The notes beneath the pieces were generated by a model. It made no database searches. It was given only the letters and a program-made list of their open reading frames with translations, and was not told where the DNA came from. DNA of 32,579 nt from Thermodesulfobacteriota bacterium. Lineage in GTDB: Bacteria > Desulfobacterota > BSN033 > WVXP01 > G020346125. The first letter of the stretch is position 1, and the number at the start of each line of letters is the position of its first letter. Positions 27,862 to 32,579 of this stretch are shown piece after piece. Position numbers and translations under genes: made by a program. The stretch lies in NCBI GenBank assembly GCA_030145085.1, contig JAQYWG010000011.1:1-32579 (forward strand), written 5' to 3'.

Positions 27862-30800
27862 TTGGAAGATTATCTCAATTTTTTCGAAAAACCGAAAAGC
27901 CCCTTGAGTTTCAATGCAATCCGGATTTCTATCGCTTCACCGGAAAAGATAAAATCATGGTCTTATGGTGAGGTGAAAAAACCGGAAACGATTAACTACA
28001 GAACCTTCAAACCGGAAAAAGACGGCCTCTTTTGTGCCAAGATATTCGGGCCTGTTAAGGACTATGAGTGTAATTGTGGGAAGTATAAGCGGATGAAACA
28101 CCGGGGAATCGTTTGCGAGAAATGCGGGGTTGAGGTCATTCAGTCGAAGGTGAGAAGGGAACGGATGGGACATATCAAGTTGGCCAGCCCGGTAGCCCAC
28201 ATTTGGTTCTTAAAGAGCATTCCCAGCAAAATTGGACTTCTCTTGGATCTTACTCTCAAGGAGTTGGAGCGGGTCTTGTATTTCGAGGCTTACATCGTCA
28301 TTGACCCAAAGGATACTCCGTTGAAGCAGGGCGAACTCCTCACCGAGGAGAAATATCGAGAGGCAAGGGAGAAGTATGGGGATGCCTTCAAGGCCGGTCA
28401 GGGGGCTGAGGCCATCAGAGAGATGCTGCAGAATATCGACGTTAATGAGCTTTCCGTGAAACTTCGTTTCGAAATGAAGGAGACCTCATCCGAGGCCAAG
28501 AGGAGAAAATCGGGGAAAATGCTCAGGGTCGTCGAGGCGTTCAGAGATTCCAAGAACAAGCCCGAATGGATGATCCAGGAGCTCATACCGGTAATTCCTC
28601 CGGACCTGAGACCCCTCGTTCCTTTGGATGGTGGGAGATTTGCGACGTCAGACCTCAATGACCTTTACAGAAGGGTTATCAATCGAAATAACCGGCTCAA
28701 GAGGCTCTTGGAATTGAGTGCCCCTGAGATCATCATTCGAAATGAAAAACGGATGTTACAGGAGGCCGTTGATGCCTTATTCGACAACGGCAAGAGGGGG
28801 CGGACGATCATAGGCCCTAATAGGAAGCCATTGAAATCATTGAGCGATATGCTGAGGGGTAAGCAGGGGCGATTCCGTCAAAACCTCCTGGGCAAAAGGG
28901 TCGATTACTCCGGGAGGTCAGTCATTGTAGTAGGACCGGAGTTGAAACTCCATCAGTGTGGGATCCCCAAGAAGATGGCCCTGGAGCTCTTCAAACCCTT
29001 TATCTATAACAGGTTGGAGCACCAGGGGTATGTGACCACGATCAAAAGCGCCAAGAAAATGGTGGAAAAGGAGAGACCGGAGGTATGGGATATCCTGGAT
29101 GAGGTGATTCGGGAGCATCCGGTGATGCTGAACCGGGCACCGACACTGCATCGGCTGGGAATTCAAGCCTTCGAACCCGTGCTGATTGAGGGAAAGGCCA
29201 TTCAACTCCATCCATTGGTCTGCGCGGCCTTTAACGCCGACTTCGATGGGGATCAGATGGCCGTCCATATTCCCCTCTCCGTTGAATCCCAGACGGAGGC
29301 CCGGATCTTAATGATGTCAACCAATAACATCCTCTCTCCGGCCAATGGGAAACCCATTATTGTTCCGACTCAGGATATCGTACTGGGGATTTATTATATG
29401 ACCCGAGAAGCGTCAATGGCGAAGGGGAAGGGAAAGATTTTCTCCAATTTTGAGGAGGTCAGGATTGCCCATGATGCCAATGCAGTAGACCTCCATGCTC
29501 CGATCAAAGTAAGGATGGATGGACAATTGGTTGAGACCACCGTTGGCCGCGTAATTCTCAGGGAGATTATTCCAGAGGAAATTCCCTTTGAATTAGTCAA
29601 TAAAGTAATGGAGAAAGGTGAATTAGCCGACTTAATCGATTACTCATACCGACACGCCGGGGAAAAGAAGACGGTGATCCTCGCTGATCGGTTGAAGAAT
29701 TTGGGGTATCAGTATGCGACTTCGGCGGGAATTTCCATCTGTATAGATGACATGCTGATTCCCTCCAATAAGGAGAAACTCTTAGCCGAGGCTAACGAGG
29801 AGATCCAGGAAATCAGAGATCAATATACTGATGGGCTGATCACCGATGGTGAACGCTACAATAAGGTCATCGATATATGGGCCCAGAAGACGGAGAGAAT
29901 CGCCGATGAAATGCTCACGGAGTTGGGAACGCGGAGGGCCGTGGATCAGGGCGGAGGGGAAGGGACGGGTGAAAGCTTCAACCCCATCTTCATGATGTCC
30001 GATTCCGGGGCAAGGGGAAGCGCACAACAGATTCGCCAGCTTGCGGGAATGAGGGGACTGATGGCCAAACCATCGGGGGAGATCATCGAGACTCCCATTA
30101 CGGCGAACTTCCGCGAGGGATTGACCGTCCTCCAATACTTTATCTCCACCCACGGCGCCAGAAAGGGGCTGGCAGATACCGCGTTGAAGACGGCCAATTC
30201 TGGTTACCTTACCAGGAGACTGGTGGATGTCGCCCAGGATGTGGTGATCATCGAGCAGGATTGCGGGACCTTAGACGGGATAAGTATGACTTCCCTGGTT
30301 GAGGGAGGGGAGATCATAGAGCCGATGGGGGAAAGGATTTTGGGCAGGGTGGCCCTGGAAGATATTAAGCACCCCTTTGAGGAAAGGATCATTGTCAAAG
30401 CAAATCAGGAGATCGATGAAGAGGCCTGTAAAGAGATCGTCGATGCGGGTATCGATAGGGTGAAGATTCGGTCAGTGCTCACCTGTAAATCCAAAAGGGG
30501 CATCTGTGTGCTTTGCTACGGAAGAGACCTGGCCAAGGGAAGATTGGTCAGTATTGGGGAGGCGATTGGAATCATCGCAGCCCAATCCATCGGGGAACCG
30601 GGGACCCAATTGACCATGAGAACGTTTCACATTGGAGGCACCGCTAGCCGAAGGGCGGAGCAGACGACCTTGGAATCGAGGATTGACGGAACCGCTCGGT
30701 TCATTAACATCAAAACCATACGGAACAAGGATGGGGATTTAATCGCGATGAATCGAAACGGTGAGATCGCCATCCTCGATAAAGAGGGCCGGGAGAGAGC

Positions 30801-31968
30801 GCGATATTTAGTCATTTATGGTGCCAGGCTCAAGGTAGAAGATGGCCGGAAGGTGAAGGAAGGGGATTTATTGGCCGAATGGGATCCCTATGCCATCCCC
30901 GTACTTACGGAGGTTACGGGAAGGGTAAAGTTCGGCGATATCACCGAGGGCGTGACCATGCAGGAGCAGGTAGATGAGTTCACCGGTCTCTCCAGAAAGG
31001 TCATCGTTGAGTCAAAGGACCCCGAATTGAGGCCTCGAATTTCCATCAAGGATGAAAAGGGGAGAACGTTGAATCTGCCCGAATCAAGCGGCCAGGGCCG
31101 CTATCTCCTACCCGTTGGAGCGAATATCTTCGTCTCGGAAGGGGATATGGTCGAGGCAGGGGATATTATGGTCAAAATTCCGAGGGAAACGACGAAAACT
31201 AAGGATATAACGGGTGGCCTACCAAGGGTGGCGGAATTATTCGAGGCAAGAAAACCCAAAGAATTCGCCATGATCAGTGAGATCGATGGGACCGTTTCCT
31301 TTGGAAGAGATACCAAGGGGAAGAGAAAGGTCATCATCACCCCGGAGGTGGGTGAACCGAAAGAGTACAGCTTCCTCCGAGCCAAGCATATCAGTGTACA
31401 TGAAGGTGACTTCGTGAAAGCGGGTGAGGCGTTGATGGATGGGCCATCAAATCCTCATGATATATTGAGGGTCCTTGGCACTGAGGAGTTGGCGAAATAC
31501 CTTGTGGATGAAATTCAAGAGGTATACAAGCTCCAAGGGGTAAAAATCAATGATAAACACATTGAAGTCATCGTCCGTCAGATGCTCAAACGGGTTCGAG
31601 TTCGGGAAACCGGGGATACCACCTTCTTGGTGGATGATCAAGTGGAAAAATATGTTTTTGAGGAGGAGAATGAAAGGGTCTTGAGGGAGGGTGGCAAGCC
31701 AGCAATTGCAGAACCCCTCTTTCTCGGTATCACCAAGGCCTCCCTGATTACCGATAGTTTCATCTCCGCCGCCTCTTTCCAAGAAACCACAAAGGTTCTC
31801 ACCCAGGCGGCCATAGAGGGTAAGGTTGACCATCTCTTGGGGTTGAAAGAGAACGTTATCATGGGAAGACTCATTCCTGCGGGCACTGGGCTCCCCCAAT
31901 TCAAAAAGATGCAGCTCCATGTCGAATATCCGGAGGATGAGGAGGAGTTTGTCCAAGAGGGATATTAG
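27862..31968 (+). CDS. rpoC: RNA polymerase beta' subunit
   Basis: [23 protein letters not shown] zinc site and catalytic [15 protein letters not shown] start 1 nt after the rpoB stop. Confidence 0.99.
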   Translation: MEDYLNFFEKPKSPLSFNAIRISIASPEKIKSWSYGEVKKPETINYRTFKPEKDGLFCAKIFGPVKDYECNCGKYKRMKHRGIVCEKCGVEVIQSKVRRERMGHIKLASPVAHIWFLKSIPSKIGLLLDLTLKELERVLYFEAYIVIDPKDTPLKQGELLTEEKYREAREKYGDAFKAGQGAEAIREMLQNIDVNELSVKLRFEMKETSSEAKRRKSGKMLRVVEAFRDSKNKPEWMIQELIPVIPPDLRPLVPLDGGRFATSDLNDLYRRVINRNNRLKRLLELSAPEIIIRNEKRMLQEAVDALFDNGKRGRTIIGPNRKPLKSLSDMLRGKQGRFRQNLLGKRVDYSGRSVIVVGPELKLHQCGIPKKMALELFKPFIYNRLEHQGYVTTIKSAKKMVEKERPEVWDILDEVIREHPVMLNRAPTLHRLGIQAFEPVLIEGKAIQLHPLVCAAFNADFDGDQMAVHIPLSVESQTEARILMMSTNNILSPANGKPIIVPTQDIVLGIYYMTREASMAKGKGKIFSNFEEVRIAHDANAVDLHAPIKVRMDGQLVETTVGRVILREIIPEEIPFELVNKVMEKGELADLIDYSYRHAGEKKTVILADRLKNLGYQYATSAGISICIDDMLIPSNKEKLLAEANEEIQEIRDQYTDGLITDGERYNKVIDIWAQKTERIADEMLTELGTRRAVDQGGGEGTGESFNPIFMMSDSGARGSAQQIRQLAGMRGLMAKPSGEIIETPITANFREGLTVLQYFISTHGARKGLADTALKTANSGYLTRRLVDVAQDVVIIEQDCGTLDGISMTSLVEGGEIIEPMGERILGRVALEDIKHPFEERIIVKANQEIDEEACKEIVDAGIDRVKIRSVLTCKSKRGICVLCYGRDLAKGRLVSIGEAIGIIAAQSIGEPGTQLTMRTFHIGGTASRRAEQTTLESRIDGTARFINIKTIRNKDGDLIAMNRNGEIAILDKEGRERARYLVIYGARLKVEDGRKVKEGDLLAEWDPYAIPVLTEVTGRVKFGDITEGVTMQEQVDEFTGLSRKVIVESKDPELRPRISIKDEKGRTLNLPESSGQGRYLLPVGANIFVSEGDMVEAGDIMVKIPRETTKTKDITGGLPRVAELFEARKPKEFAMISEIDGTVSFGRDTKGKRKVIITPEVGEPKEYSFLRAKHISVHEGDFVKAGEALMDGPSNPHDILRVLGTEELAKYLVDEIQEVYKLQGVKINDKHIEVIVRQMLKRVRVRETGDTTFLVDDQVEKYVFEEENERVLREGGKPAIAEPLFLGITKASLITDSFISAASFQETTKVLTQAAIEGKVDHLLGLKENVIMGRLIPAGTGLPQFKKMQLHVEYPEDEEEFVQEGY

Positions 31969-31974
31969 CCAGCG

Positions 31975-32579
31975 CTATCGAATCCCTTTTAGCTTTTCCT
32001 TTGCGATCTTTGCCTGTTGCGTGCGTGGGTGTTCCTTTATCACCCTTTTCAAAAGGGATTGTGCGAAGGTTTTGTCCCCCAATTCTTGCCAGCATAGGGC
32101 CTGTTTGAGCAGGGCCGAAGGAACCTTATCACCTTTCGGGAACTTCTTGAGCACATCGTCATAAGCAATGATAGCCTTCTCGTACTCCTTTTCCGAATAA
32201 TAACATTCTCCGATCCAAAATTGGGCATTATCAGAAAGTTCGCCCTTGGGATACACGGCCAAGAAGGCCCTAAATTTTTCCCTGGCAGCGGCAAAATCCT
32301 TCCTCTCGTAGGTTTGCTTGGCATTTTTATAGAGAGCCTCCATGGCTTCCCCGGTTGAGGCTTCTCCTTTCGGGGGGGGTTCTTTTTTGGGCTGAGCTCT
32401 GGAAGCCTTGGAAACTTCGTTGAGCTTTGCCTCCATTTCCTTACGGGCCTTATCGATCTTTTCCTCCAACCCATTCAGCCGGATCTCAAAATCCCTTCTG
32501 AATGTCGTCAATTCATTCTGGGGTCTCTGGGCAAATTCCCTGTTCTCCTCGACGGCATTTTTCAGAATTTGGATTTCCC
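31975..32579 (-). CDS. CpoB/YbgF-like protein (coiled coil + TPR), 5' end beyond window
   Basis: YKNAKQTYERKDFAAAREKFRAFLAVYPKGELSDNAQFWIGECYYSEKEYEKAIIAYDDVLKKFPKGDKVPSALLKQALC; frame stays open to the right edge (EIQILKNAVEENREFAQRPQNELTTF). Confidence 0.88.
   Translation of the reverse strand, partial: EIQILKNAVEENREFAQRPQNELTTFRRDFEIRLNGLEEKIDKARKEMEAKLNEVSKASRAQPKKEPPPKGEASTGEAMEALYKNAKQTYERKDFAAAREKFRAFLAVYPKGELSDNAQFWIGECYYSEKEYEKAIIAYDDVLKKFPKGDKVPSALLKQALCWQELGDKTFAQSLLKRVIKEHPRTQQAKIAKEKLKGIR

Noticed and set aside
24135-31956. Many antisense ORFs within rpoB/rpoC
   Set aside because: Overlap essential, strongly conserved genes in a GC-biased frame; typical shadow ORFs

Overview
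Window from a Gram-negative, Desulfobacterota/deltaproteobacteria-like chromosome (inferred from gene families and gene order only). Left part, minus strand: a Gfo/Idh/MocA-like N-terminus cut by the window edge, tRNA-Leu(GAG) with a terminator, and a gap-pgk-tpiA-secG operon. The middle is a patchwork: a TPR-like protein, an FmdB-type zinc ribbon, a response-regulator receiver domain fused to LpxC with a run of small envelope-type genes upstream, an unusual DGNRR-type cis-prenyltransferase, a duplicated multiheme cytochrome c, a nitroreductase, a macrodomain protein, a HAD phosphatase, NfeD, an ADP-ribosylglycohydrolase, an RlmD-like methyltransferase, a DUF488 protein, an orphan Cas6, a TIGR04076-like protein, a cupin, two degenerate nuclease-like fragments and a UspA. 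Right part: rplK-rplA-rplJ-rplL-rpoB-rpoC, then a convergent CpoB/YbgF-like gene running off the window. Just upstream of rplK there is no secE/nusG. Instead there are a 115-bp imperfect palindrome, a 17-unit degenerate 9-bp tandem repeat and a ~233-bp MITE-like element whose right end lies 12 bp before the rplK start. Main candidates for follow-up: the REC-LpxC fusion and its gene neighbourhood, the orphan Cas6, the stacked repeats at rplK, and the tandem octaheme cytochrome with CX3CH motifs. All homology calls come from reading the protein sequences; no database search was run.
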